Positions 1 through 6,134 of a stretch of DNA of 6,134 nt are shown here, piece by piece (positions within the stretch are counted from its first letter, which is position 1; every line of letters starts with the position of its first letter). A program made the position numbers and the translations under genes. A model generated the notes under the pieces. That model was not told the origin of the DNA and did no database searches. It worked only from the letters and a program-made list of their open reading frames with translations. The stretch covers positions 1 through 6,134 of the forward strand of contig DOVA01000156.1 of NCBI GenBank assembly GCA_003520315.1, given 5' to 3'. Source of the DNA: Rikenellaceae bacterium (GTDB lineage Bacteria; Bacteroidota; Bacteroidia; Bacteroidales; UBA932).

Positions 1-911
1 CCTATCAAGTTGCAACACAGGATTATGACTATTATGTACTCGAACTTAGCAGCTTCCAGCTGGATGGAATGTATGACTTCAAGGCTGATATAGCTGTATT
101 GCTCAATATCACTCCAGATCATCTTGACAGATATGACAATCAAATGGAGAAATACATTAAATCAAAATTCAGAATAACTCAAAATATGTCCGAAAGCGAC
201 TGCTTTATTTTTTGTGCGGATGATGAGATAAGCATATCCCATCTAAACGAGATTGTTCTTAAGGCAAAACAACTGCCGTTCAGTCAAAAAGAGAAATTTG
301 ACGAGGGTGCATTTATTGAAGAAGAACAGATGAAAGTCAGATATAAAGATGATGAGTATAATATGTTCCTCAACGAGCTTTCACTTCAGGGGAAACATAA
401 TATTTACAACTCCATGGCAGCGGCAATAACAGGCAAAGTACTTAATATCAGAAACGAAGTACTTCGTCAAAGCCTTTCCTCTTGCTAAGGAGTTGAGCAC
501 AGACTTGAGAAAGTGCTGAAGGTTAAGAATGTGCTATACATAAATGACTCTAAAGCCACCAATGTCAATTCAACATGGTATGCACTTGAAAGTATGACAA
601 CCCCTGTAATATGGATTGCTGGAGGCAAGGATAAGGGGAATGATTATACTCCTCTGTTTGACCTGGTAAAAGAAAAGGTTAGGGCAATTATATGTCTTGG
701 CGCGGACAATACAAAGCTACGCAATGTATTTGGCAATCTAGTTGAAGAAATGTATGATACACATTCTGCCGAAGAAGCTGTGAAGATTGCATATAACATA
801 GCACAACCAGGTGAAACAGTATTGCTTTCGCCAGCATGTGCAAGCTTTGATTTATTCAAAAATTACGAGGAAAGAGGAAGATTATTTAAGGAAGCAGTTA
901 AAAAACTTTAA
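1..911 (+). CDS. murD: UDP-N-acetylmuramoylalanine--D-glutamate ligase MurD, 5'-partial, interrupted by one in-frame stop
   Basis: MurD is the cytoplasmic Mur ligase that uses ATP to add D-Glu to UDP-MurNAc-L-Ala. The window opens inside the gene. The frame starts at base 3 and 302 codons are visible, so roughly 140 N-terminal residues (the UDP-binding domain and P-loop) lie upstream, judging from a usual length near 440-450. Central-domain motifs are ELSSFQLDG (bases 42-68), LNITPDHLDRY, and a KSKFRI segment whose lysine matches the carbamylated Lys of the family, then GKHNIYNSMAAA. C-terminal-domain motifs are GVEHRLE (489-509), NDSKATNVNSTW, GGKDKGNDY and LLSPACASFDLFKNYEERG. Codon 162 of the visible frame is TAA (486-488), and homology continues in the same frame after it, so there is no frameshift. 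The gene ends with TAA at 909-911, one base before ftsW. Identity is very secure. Whether it makes full-length protein is open: sequencing error, recent nonsense mutation or, less likely, readthrough. Confidence 0.93.
486..488 (+). other. In-frame TAA stop inside murD, at the central/C-terminal domain boundary
   Basis: The frame reads SLSSC, TAA, then GVEHRLE. Bacteroidales MurD usually has, from memory, a Phe followed by Lys or Gln just before GVEHRLE. AAA to TAA or CAA to TAA is a single-base change, so one substitution explains the stop. The preceding Cys (TGC) also departs from the expected Phe (TTC), which puts two unexpected codons side by side. The stop overlaps a Shine-Dalgarno-like TAAGGAG (486-492). 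The next in-frame start candidate is GTG at 513, 20 bases further on, and it would leave out GVEHRLE. Confidence 0.9.
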
Positions 912-912
912 A

Positions 913-2127
913 ATGAGTGAGCCCAATCCAATAATTTACCGTCTGAGAGGCGACAAAGTAATATGGACAGTAGTACTGTTACTTTCTCTTACATCACTTG
1001 CAGCTGTCTACTCATCAAGCTGCTCTCTGGCGTTAAGAGAGGGTAAAACCACCTTTGACATACTTCTTCGTCAACTTTCATCAATTGTTTTGGGATTGAC
1101 AGCTCTGTACATTTGTTATAAAATACCTCTGAAATATTACAGAAGCTTTGCAAATATTCTTATGCTAGTAAGCATTGGATTATTAATTGCAACAATTTTT
1201 GTCGGAAAAAGCATCAACAGCGCCAGCAGGTGGATTGAAATATTCGGCTTATCTTTTCAGCCCTCCGAAATAGCTAAAATATGTACAATACTCTACATTG
1301 CCAAAATAGTAGAAAAAAATAATTTAGAGACATTTAAAAAATTCACGCTTCTAATACTGGTACCTGTCTCAATAGTGCTTGTGTTAATACTATGGGGAAG
1401 TGCCTCACAGGCACTGTTGCTGGCATTTATATGCTGTCTGATTCTTTATATATCTGATGTAAAAAGAAGTCATCTCCTTAAAAGTGCAGGTATAATTGGT
1501 GCCGGACTAATTCTGATTCTATTACTCCACTTCAGCTTTGGGATATTCGGGCGCATAGATACAGCAATCAGCCGTATAAAAAACAATGATACTGAACAAC
1601 TAAACAATAAAAATCTCTCACCAGAAGACAGAAAAGAACTGGAAAACAGCACATTTCAAAAAAGAATGGCTAAAGTGGCCGTCTCTTCAGCAGGGATAAT
1701 AGGTAAAGGGCCGGGGAAAAGTACTCAAAGATATGTATTGCCTCACCCCTACTCCGATTTCATATATGCAATAATAGTCGAAGAATATGGTCTGATAGGA
1801 GGTGTTATTGTACTTATGCTTTATCTGTGGCTGCTGTTCAGATGTATGACTCTCGCCTATTCCTGTACGAAACCATTCTCGCGGATAGTTGTCATTGGCC
1901 TTGGCCTTATGATAACATTTCAGGCACTATTGCATATGATGGTAAATGTTACTCTGATACCGGTAACGGGTCATACTTTACCATTAGTAAGTCTTGGAGG
2001 AACATCTATTATTATTATGGGTGGGGCTTTTGGAATAATTCTCTCTATAAGCAGAACTATTGAGATAACCAAAGAAAATAACACAAAAAAAATTGAAGTA
2101 AATGTCGGAGAAGAGAATTATAATTAG
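913..2127 (+). CDS. ftsW: Septal peptidoglycan glycosyltransferase FtsW (SEDS family)
   Basis: FtsW is an inner-membrane SEDS protein that polymerises lipid II at the division septum together with a class B PBP. The product is 404 aa with about ten hydrophobic segments, near residues 15-35, 49-68, 77-97, 118-132, 145-160, 164-181, 189-210, 283-309, 324-348 and 355-381. The large polar loop at about 213-282 is the usual extracytoplasmic loop. Family motifs are SASRWI followed by FQPSEIAK (103-122), GIIGKGPG (261-268), LPHPYSDFIYA (276-286; Asp282 aligns with the catalytic Asp of SEDS enzymes) and PVTGHTLPLVSLGGTS (350-365). I chose ATG 913 because it lies one base past the murD stop and gives the normal short N-terminus before GDKVIW. 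The upstream ATG at 811 lies within murD. Where relatives have a Pro/Asn-Ser-Thr-Ala motif before TM6, this protein reads GSASQALLL. RodA is the alternative, but the dcw context favours FtsW. Confidence 0.95.
   Translation: MSEPNPIIYRLRGDKVIWTVVLLLSLTSLAAVYSSSCSLALREGKTTFDILLRQLSSIVLGLTALYICYKIPLKYYRSFANILMLVSIGLLIATIFVGKSINSASRWIEIFGLSFQPSEIAKICTILYIAKIVEKNNLETFKKFTLLILVPVSIVLVLILWGSASQALLLAFICCLILYISDVKRSHLLKSAGIIGAGLILILLLHFSFGIFGRIDTAISRIKNNDTEQLNNKNLSPEDRKELENSTFQKRMAKVAVSSAGIIGKGPGKSTQRYVLPHPYSDFIYAIIVEEYGLIGGVIVLMLYLWLLFRCMTLAYSCTKPFSRIVVIGLGLMITFQALLHMMVNVTLIPVTGHTLPLVSLGGTSIIIMGGAFGIILSISRTIEITKENNTKKIEVNVGEENYN
2102..2127 (+). other. 26-nt coding overlap between ftsW and murG
   Basis: The last codons of ftsW (ending TAG at 2125-2127) and the first eight or so codons of murG are read from the same DNA in different frames. 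Both ends are supported: the ftsW frame has no earlier stop, and murG needs this ATG to place its glycine-rich loop. The overlap is the longest in the window, and the A-rich tract just upstream (about 2080-2101) is the likely ribosome entry region. Confidence 0.85.
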
Positions 2128-3208
2128 TGGAGGGGGAACAGGGGGTCATATATTTCCTGCTATCTCCATCGCCAACAGTCTTAAAAAGATTGATCCTGAG
2201 TGTGAGATTCTTTTTGTTGGTGCACTCGGAAGAATGGAGATGGAAAAAGTACCTGCAGCAAACTATAAGATTGTCGGCCTTCCAGTTGCAGGTCTCAAAA
2301 GGGAGTTGTCTGTCGAAAATCTAAAATTGCCTTTTAAAATTTTTAAAAGTCTTTGCCAGGCAAGAAAGATAGTTTACGACTTTGATCCGGACGTAGCAGT
2401 GGGCGTAGGAGGATATGCGAGTGGTCCAGTACTCTGGATGGCAAGTAGAATGAATATTCCTATCCTGATACAGGAACAAAACTCCTATGCAGGCCTTACC
2501 AACCGGATTCTTGGGAAAAAAGCCAAAAAAATATGCGTAGCCTATGAAGGAATGGAAAAGTTTTTTAAAGCTGAGAAAATAATTCTCACCGGGAATCCGG
2601 TTCGTGAAGGGATAGTTCTCATAAACCCACAACAAATAGAGGAAGCTTATCGATATTTTGAACTGGACCCTCAAAAGAAAACAATTCTTATTATTGGAGG
2701 GAGTCTTGGCGCCAACACCCTGAATAATTGTGCAAAAGAATGGATAAGAAAAGGCACTCGGGAAAATATTCAGCTAATATGGCAATATGGAAGTTTTTAT
2801 AAAAATGAGATACGTGACTTTATAAGTGCCAATCCAAAACCAAATGTTAAAGCATTTGAATTTATCAAGAGAATGGATTATGCATATGCAATAGCAGATG
2901 TAGTAATTTCAAGAGCAGGAGCGGGAACAATCTCAGAATTGGCAGTAGCCGGCAAGGCATCGGTGCTGATACCATCTCCAAATGTTGTTAAAGACCATCA
3001 GACTCACAATGCAATGGCTCTGGTCAGAAAGAATGCCGCCATAATGATTCCTGACGATGAAGCTGTAGAAAAAGCATTTAAGGCGGCCGTGGATCTGGCA
3101 GAAGATGAAAATAAAAGAAAAGAGCTCGAGACTCGAATATCCGGAATGGCTATAAGAAATTCAGCTGAAATTATTGCCCGTGAGGTACTTAAACTGGCAG
3201 AGAAATGA
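2102..3208 (+). CDS. murG: Lipid II synthase MurG (UDP-GlcNAc : undecaprenyl-PP-MurNAc-pentapeptide GlcNAc transferase)
   Basis: MurG is a GT28-family, GT-B-fold enzyme on the cytoplasmic face of the inner membrane. It moves GlcNAc from UDP-GlcNAc onto lipid I to give lipid II. The product is 368 aa, a normal length. The N-terminal acceptor domain has the glycine-rich loop GGGTGGH (10-16), GVGGYASGP (101-109) and EQNSYAGLTNR (125-135). The C-terminal donor domain has LTGNPVR (162-168), GGSLGANTLN (199-208) and SRAGAGTISE (270-279), whose Glu matches the UDP-GlcNAc-binding Glu of the family. PSPNVVKDHQTHNA (291-304) follows. ATG 2102 is the only start that keeps the glycine-rich loop at the usual distance from the N-terminus. 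It lies 26 nt inside the 3' end of ftsW, after an A-rich tract and without a clear Shine-Dalgarno sequence. The enzyme makes the substrate that FtsW polymerises. Confidence 0.97.
   Translation: MSEKRIIISGGGTGGHIFPAISIANSLKKIDPECEILFVGALGRMEMEKVPAANYKIVGLPVAGLKRELSVENLKLPFKIFKSLCQARKIVYDFDPDVAVGVGGYASGPVLWMASRMNIPILIQEQNSYAGLTNRILGKKAKKICVAYEGMEKFFKAEKIILTGNPVREGIVLINPQQIEEAYRYFELDPQKKTILIIGGSLGANTLNNCAKEWIRKGTRENIQLIWQYGSFYKNEIRDFISANPKPNVKAFEFIKRMDYAYAIADVVISRAGAGTISELAVAGKASVLIPSPNVVKDHQTHNAMALVRKNAAIMIPDDEAVEKAFKAAVDLAEDENKRKELETRISGMAIRNSAEIIAREVLKLAEK
3205..3208 (+). other. ATGA stop/start overlap, murG to murC
   Basis: The murC ATG (3205-3207) and the murG TGA (3206-3208) share bases. 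This arrangement usually signals translational coupling by ribosomes that terminate and restart. No strong Shine-Dalgarno sequence is seen upstream, in line with Bacteroidota practice. Confidence 0.85.
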
Positions 3209-4578
3209 ACTTTGTATATTTAATAGGAATAGGAGGAATAGGCATGAGTGCTCTCGCAAGGTATTACAACCACGCAGGGGCAATTGTTGCCGGATATGAC
3301 CGTACCCCCAGCAAACTTACTTCAGAACTTGAAAAAGAGGGAATCAGAATTCATTATGAAGACGATATTGCACTAATCCCACCTGAGTTTACAAGTTACA
3401 AGGAGAAAACGTTAGTGATTTATACTCCTGCCATACCTGACAATCACAGCGAGTATCAGTATTTTCTGAAAAACGGATATAACATCGTAAAACGTTCACG
3501 GGCACTCGGAAATATTGCGTCTCAAAAACGCTGCCTTGCAATATCGGGCACTCACGGTAAAACTACTACTTCCACATTACTGGCTCATATTTTAACCCAA
3601 TCAGGCAAGGGCTGTACTGCATTTTTAGGAGGCATCTCAAAAAATTATCACTCCAATCTTCTTCTGGACAAAAGAGATTACCTTGTTGCAGAGGCAGATG
3701 AATTTGATCGCTCTTTTTTACAACTTTATCCTGAAATGGCAGTCATAACTTCGACAGATGCCGATCATCTCGATATTTACAGTACCCATAACAAAATAAA
3801 GGAGGCTTTTTCAGAATTTGCTTCACAAGTTAAGCCCGACGGAGCACTTATCGTCAAAAAAGGCACTGACATAAACCTCAGCTCTGTAAAAGCAGAGAGA
3901 GTATATGAATATTCCTATGACATTCCCTGCGATTTCTATGCGTCGTCAATCAAAGTATTGGAAGATGGCTTTTTTAATTTTGATCTTAACTATCCTGGTG
4001 GCGTTATAAAAAATTGCACTGTAGGAATACCAGGATGGATAAACATTGAAAATTCCATTGCCGCCTCTTCGATTGCTCTTCTCGAGGGCATCTCCCCTGA
4101 AGATTTAAAAAACAGTCTCAAAACGTTTGCAGGAGTTGAACGTAGACTTGACATAAGAGTAAAGAACGAAAAATGTTCCTATGTCGACGATTATGCTCAC
4201 CATCCAAAAGAATTATCTTCTGCAATAAGCTCTTTGAGAGAAATCTTTGCTGGAAGAAAGATTACAGGAATTTTCCAGCCGCATCTCTATACAAGAACAA
4301 GGGACTTTGCGGAAGAATTTGCAAAAAGTCTCAGTCTTCTGGATGAACTAATTCTGCTCGACATTTATCCTGCAAGAGAAGAACCAATAGAAGGAGTAAC
4401 ATCCGAAATAATATATAAAAACGTCAGCCTCGACAGTAAAATAATGTTGCACAAGGAAGAACTAATAAACTACTTGGCAAAGATAGATATAGATGTTTTA
4501 GTCACATTCGGCGCAGGAGACATTGACCGTTTCGTAAATCCAATAACACAATTAGTTTCTGCAAAGTCAAAATGCTAA
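3205..4578 (+). CDS. murC: UDP-N-acetylmuramate--L-alanine ligase MurC
   Basis: MurC is a cytoplasmic ATP-dependent Mur ligase that adds L-Ala to UDP-MurNAc, the first step of stem-peptide synthesis. The product is 457 aa, typical for the family, and all three Mur-ligase domains are complete. The N-terminal UDP-binding domain has GIGGIGMSALA (8-18). The central ATPase domain has the P-loop GTHGKTTT (115-122), EADEFDRSF (163-171), DADHLDIY (185-192) and NIENSIAAS (280-288). The C-terminal domain has GVERRLDIR (310-318), DDYAHHP (328-334), QPHLYTRTRDF (358-368) and YPAREEP (388-394). GIGGIGM together with DDYAHHP and HLYTRT separates MurC from MurD, MurE and MurF; the longer Mpl ligase lacks this pattern in this context. 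The start codon overlaps the murG stop in an ATGA tetranucleotide, suggesting coupled translation. No residue expected for activity looks missing. Confidence 0.97.
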   Translation: MNFVYLIGIGGIGMSALARYYNHAGAIVAGYDRTPSKLTSELEKEGIRIHYEDDIALIPPEFTSYKEKTLVIYTPAIPDNHSEYQYFLKNGYNIVKRSRALGNIASQKRCLAISGTHGKTTTSTLLAHILTQSGKGCTAFLGGISKNYHSNLLLDKRDYLVAEADEFDRSFLQLYPEMAVITSTDADHLDIYSTHNKIKEAFSEFASQVKPDGALIVKKGTDINLSSVKAERVYEYSYDIPCDFYASSIKVLEDGFFNFDLNYPGGVIKNCTVGIPGWINIENSIAASSIALLEGISPEDLKNSLKTFAGVERRLDIRVKNEKCSYVDDYAHHPKELSSAISSLREIFAGRKITGIFQPHLYTRTRDFAEEFAKSLSLLDELILLDIYPAREEPIEGVTSEIIYKNVSLDSKIMLHKEELINYLAKIDIDVLVTFGAGDIDRFVNPITQLVSAKSKC

Positions 4579-5372
4579 AAAAAACTCTCATAATTATTCT
4601 TTATCTGCTTCTGACCGGAGTACTTTGTTGCTATTTCATCTTCTCAGCTAAAATAACAAAAGAGGGCAAAATGCACGAAATGTGCCATCAAATAAAAGTT
4701 GTAATACTTGACAGTGCCGAGATAAGATTCGTTTCAAAAACAGAGATTGCAGATTTGATCGTCGATAATGGTATAACTCCAGGAGAGAGCAAGTTACGCC
4801 ATATTAACAATTACCAGATAGAACAACTTCTAAATAAAAGGACGGCCGTCAAAAAATCTGAAGTAAGCTATACGAGAGACGGTATTTTGAGAGTTATAAT
4901 TTTACAAAGAAAACCGATTCTCAGACTTCAGACAGAAAATGGAGGTTTTTACATGGATGAAAACGCTTATGTATTTCCATTAATAAAAGGATTCTCCCCT
5001 TTTGTTCCCGTTGTGTCTGGAGAGATTCCGCTTAAAATTCCTCCAAAATACAACGGATATGTCAAAAACAACGAACAGTGGGCTAATTCTCTTAAGGATT
5101 TATGTTTATATATCTTAAAAAACGAATCCTGGGATGCATTAATTGAACAGATATATGTTGACAGCAGAGGTATTTTAAGCTTCATCCCCCGTGATGGAGA
5201 TTTTGAAATAATATTTGGAGATATAGACAAGATAGAATATAAGTTCAAAAAATTGTATGCCTTTTATAAGGATATACTTCCAAACGTCGGTCCGGAGAAA
5301 TACTGCAAAATTAACCTTCAGTTTGACAAACAGATAGTATGTAAAAAAACAAATAAAAACATTGAGATATGA
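4572..5372 (+). CDS. ftsQ: Cell division protein FtsQ
   Basis: FtsQ is a bitopic inner-membrane divisome protein that in other bacteria links early and late division proteins through FtsL and FtsB. The product is 266 aa. A short basic N-terminus (MLKK) is followed by one hydrophobic segment at about 5-26. A POTRA-like region follows at about 40-112 (ending DGILRVIILQRKP), then the FtsQ beta region at about 113-256. That region contains ILRLQTENGGFYMDENAYVFPL, matching the family pattern in which an Arg-Pro pair precedes a (Y/F)-(I/M)-D segment. The C-terminus KINLQFDKQIVCK resembles the end of other Bacteroidales FtsQ proteins. Sequence is weakly conserved in this family, so the call rests on topology, these motifs and the position between murC and ftsA. 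ATG 4572 overlaps the murC end by 7 nt and starts directly before the membrane anchor. Confidence 0.9.
   Translation: MLKKTLIIILYLLLTGVLCCYFIFSAKITKEGKMHEMCHQIKVVILDSAEIRFVSKTEIADLIVDNGITPGESKLRHINNYQIEQLLNKRTAVKKSEVSYTRDGILRVIILQRKPILRLQTENGGFYMDENAYVFPLIKGFSPFVPVVSGEIPLKIPPKYNGYVKNNEQWANSLKDLCLYILKNESWDALIEQIYVDSRGILSFIPRDGDFEIIFGDIDKIEYKFKKLYAFYKDILPNVGPEKYCKINLQFDKQIVCKKTNKNIEI
5369..5372 (+). other. ATGA stop/start overlap, ftsQ to ftsA
   Basis: The ftsA ATG (5369-5371) overlaps the ftsQ TGA (5370-5372). The preceding 30 bases are very A-rich (about 5341-5360), fitting the A-rich translation initiation regions of Bacteroidota, so ftsA could use both coupling and its own initiation. Confidence 0.85.
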
Positions 5373-6134
5373 AAAAACTTGTCGCAGCCGTAGACCTTGG
5401 GACAACAAAGGTCGTCTCTGTTGTAGGTGAAAAAAGTGAATCCGGTTACAGGATTGTGGCATTGAAAGAAGCCCCTTCAAAAGGGGTAATGCGTGGTGAA
5501 GTTGTCAATATTCAAAACGTTCTGGAATCTCTTAAACCGACTCTCGAAGAAATAAGAGCAGAGGGCATTGAAATTAGTGAAGTATACGTCGGTATAGCAG
5601 GGCAGAATATAAAATGTAACTCGGCAAGAATCAGCAGGAACAGAAGCCGGTCATCAGAATGGGTTACAAACAGGGAAGTCGAAGAGATGGAGAGAGAAAT
5701 GTTCAATTCAAGAGTCAACGCTGGAGAGAAAATTCTTCATGTTATTCCTCAATCATATAATGTCGACGACAATATTGGTGTAAAAGAGGCAGTAGGCATG
5801 ACTGGGACTCGTATTGAAGGAGATTACAAGCTTTTTATAGGCAAGACCAATTCCTTTGAGCACAGTAAAATTGTTATCGAAAGAGCAGGCTTAAAGTTAA
5901 AAGATATAATCCTGGAACCGGTCGCATCGGCCAAGGCAGTTCTCACAGAAGACGAAATGGAACTTGGTGTTGCAATGGTTGACATGGGAGGAGGGACAAC
6001 AGACCTTCTTATAATACAGGATAACATTATCAGGCATACTGCAGTAATACCTTTCGGCGGGAATTCCATTACTGAAGACCTCCGTCAAGGATGTGGCGTA
6101 TCTCTCCGAAATGATGAACAGATGAAGATCCAAT
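5369..6134 (+). CDS. ftsA: Cell division protein FtsA, 3'-partial
   Basis: FtsA is an actin-like ATPase on the inner face of the membrane that anchors FtsZ and recruits later divisome proteins. The frame runs open from ATG 5369 to the window edge, giving 255 codons with no stop. That is the N-terminal half or more of a protein usually above 400 aa. Actin-fold signatures are the phosphate-1 loop VDLGTTK (8-14) and the phosphate-2 loop VDMGGGTTDL (204-213). The FtsA-specific 1C subdomain lies between, at about residues 83-165, and includes HVIPQSYNVDD and GMTGTRIEG. VYVGIAGQNI (72-81) and IPFGGNSITEDL (227-238) are also typical. MreB and DnaK share the phosphate loops but lack the 1C segment. 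The start overlaps the ftsQ stop in an ATGA tetranucleotide. The membrane-targeting C-terminus is outside the window, and ftsZ is expected next. Confidence 0.96.
   Translation, partial: MKKLVAAVDLGTTKVVSVVGEKSESGYRIVALKEAPSKGVMRGEVVNIQNVLESLKPTLEEIRAEGIEISEVYVGIAGQNIKCNSARISRNRSRSSEWVTNREVEEMEREMFNSRVNAGEKILHVIPQSYNVDDNIGVKEAVGMTGTRIEGDYKLFIGKTNSFEHSKIVIERAGLKLKDIILEPVASAKAVLTEDEMELGVAMVDMGGGTTDLLIIQDNIIRHTAVIPFGGNSITEDLRQGCGVSLRNDEQMKIQ

Noticed and set aside
473..492. Possible stem-loop around the murD stop (CCTT with AAGG, or TTCCT with AGGAG)
   Set aside because: The stems are only 4-5 bp, too weak to support a readthrough or recoding element.
644..859. Minus-strand ORF of 71 codons opposite murD
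   Set aside because: It is a shadow of the conserved murD C-terminal domain, with no recognisable motif of its own.
811..912. Longer ftsW starting at ATG 811
   Set aside because: This would read over 100 nt within the conserved murD C-terminus and add an N-terminal extension unlike the family; ATG 913 fits far better.
1827..2063. Plus-strand ORF of 78 codons in another frame within ftsW
   Set aside because: It is embedded in the last membrane segments of ftsW, where the ftsW frame carries the conserved PVTGHTLPLVSLGG; its own product is unrecognisable.
2321..2674. Minus-strand ORF of 117 codons opposite murG
   Set aside because: It lies wholly antisense to well-conserved murG codons, has no domain signature and no plausible initiation context.
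3975..3982. TAATTTTG, matching the Bacteroides -7 promoter element TAnnTTTG
   Set aside because: No TTTG lies 19-21 nt upstream (the nearest ATTG is only 14 nt away), and the site is inside conserved murC coding sequence.
4575..4585. A-rich run at the murC/ftsQ junction as a slippery frameshift site
   Set aside because: ftsQ has its own ATG immediately before the run and its frame is continuous, so no frameshift is needed to explain either gene.
4967..5480. Two overlapping minus-strand ORFs opposite ftsQ and the start of ftsA
   Set aside because: They overlap each other as well as the real genes, and their translations look like reverse-complement noise.

Overview
The window is a stretch of the division and cell wall (dcw) gene cluster from a Bacteroidota bacterium, most likely of the order Bacteroidales. 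Three things point there. The gene order is murD-ftsW-murG-murC-ftsQ-ftsA, with neither murB nor ddl between murC and ftsQ. The proteins carry Bacteroidales-like signatures, such as GVEHRLE and INDSKATNVNSTWYAL in MurD, LPHPYSDFIYAIIVEEYG in FtsW, and PSPNVVKDHQT in MurG. The start codons follow A-rich stretches rather than strong Shine-Dalgarno sequences. Base composition is AT-rich: two lines counted by hand gave about 32% and 42% GC. Genus cannot be fixed from this window.

Layout, all on the + strand: murD (5' end outside the window, to 911), ftsW (913-2127), murG (2102-3208), murC (3205-4578), ftsQ (4572-5372) and ftsA (from 5369, running off the 3' edge). There is essentially no intergenic DNA. 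murD and ftsW are 1 nt apart, and the other junctions overlap by 26, 4, 7 and 4 nt. This is a single translationally coupled block, with its promoter upstream of the window and its terminator downstream. I found no RNA gene, mobile element, CRISPR array, promoter or terminator.

The genes form one pathway. MurC and MurD add L-Ala and D-Glu to UDP-MurNAc in the cytoplasm. MurG adds GlcNAc to the lipid I intermediate at the inner membrane face to give lipid II. FtsW polymerises lipid II at the septum. FtsQ and FtsA belong to the divisome that positions this synthesis; FtsA tethers FtsZ, whose gene is expected just downstream.

The one real anomaly is a single in-frame TAA at 486-488 in murD. Family-typical MurD sequence continues in the same frame on both sides, and the stop falls at the junction of the central ATPase domain and the C-terminal ligase domain. 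Genuine recoding is unlikely, because TAA also ends murD and murC normally. A sequencing error or a recent nonsense mutation is the simplest reading. I see no undescribed system here; apart from the murD stop this is a conventional housekeeping locus.
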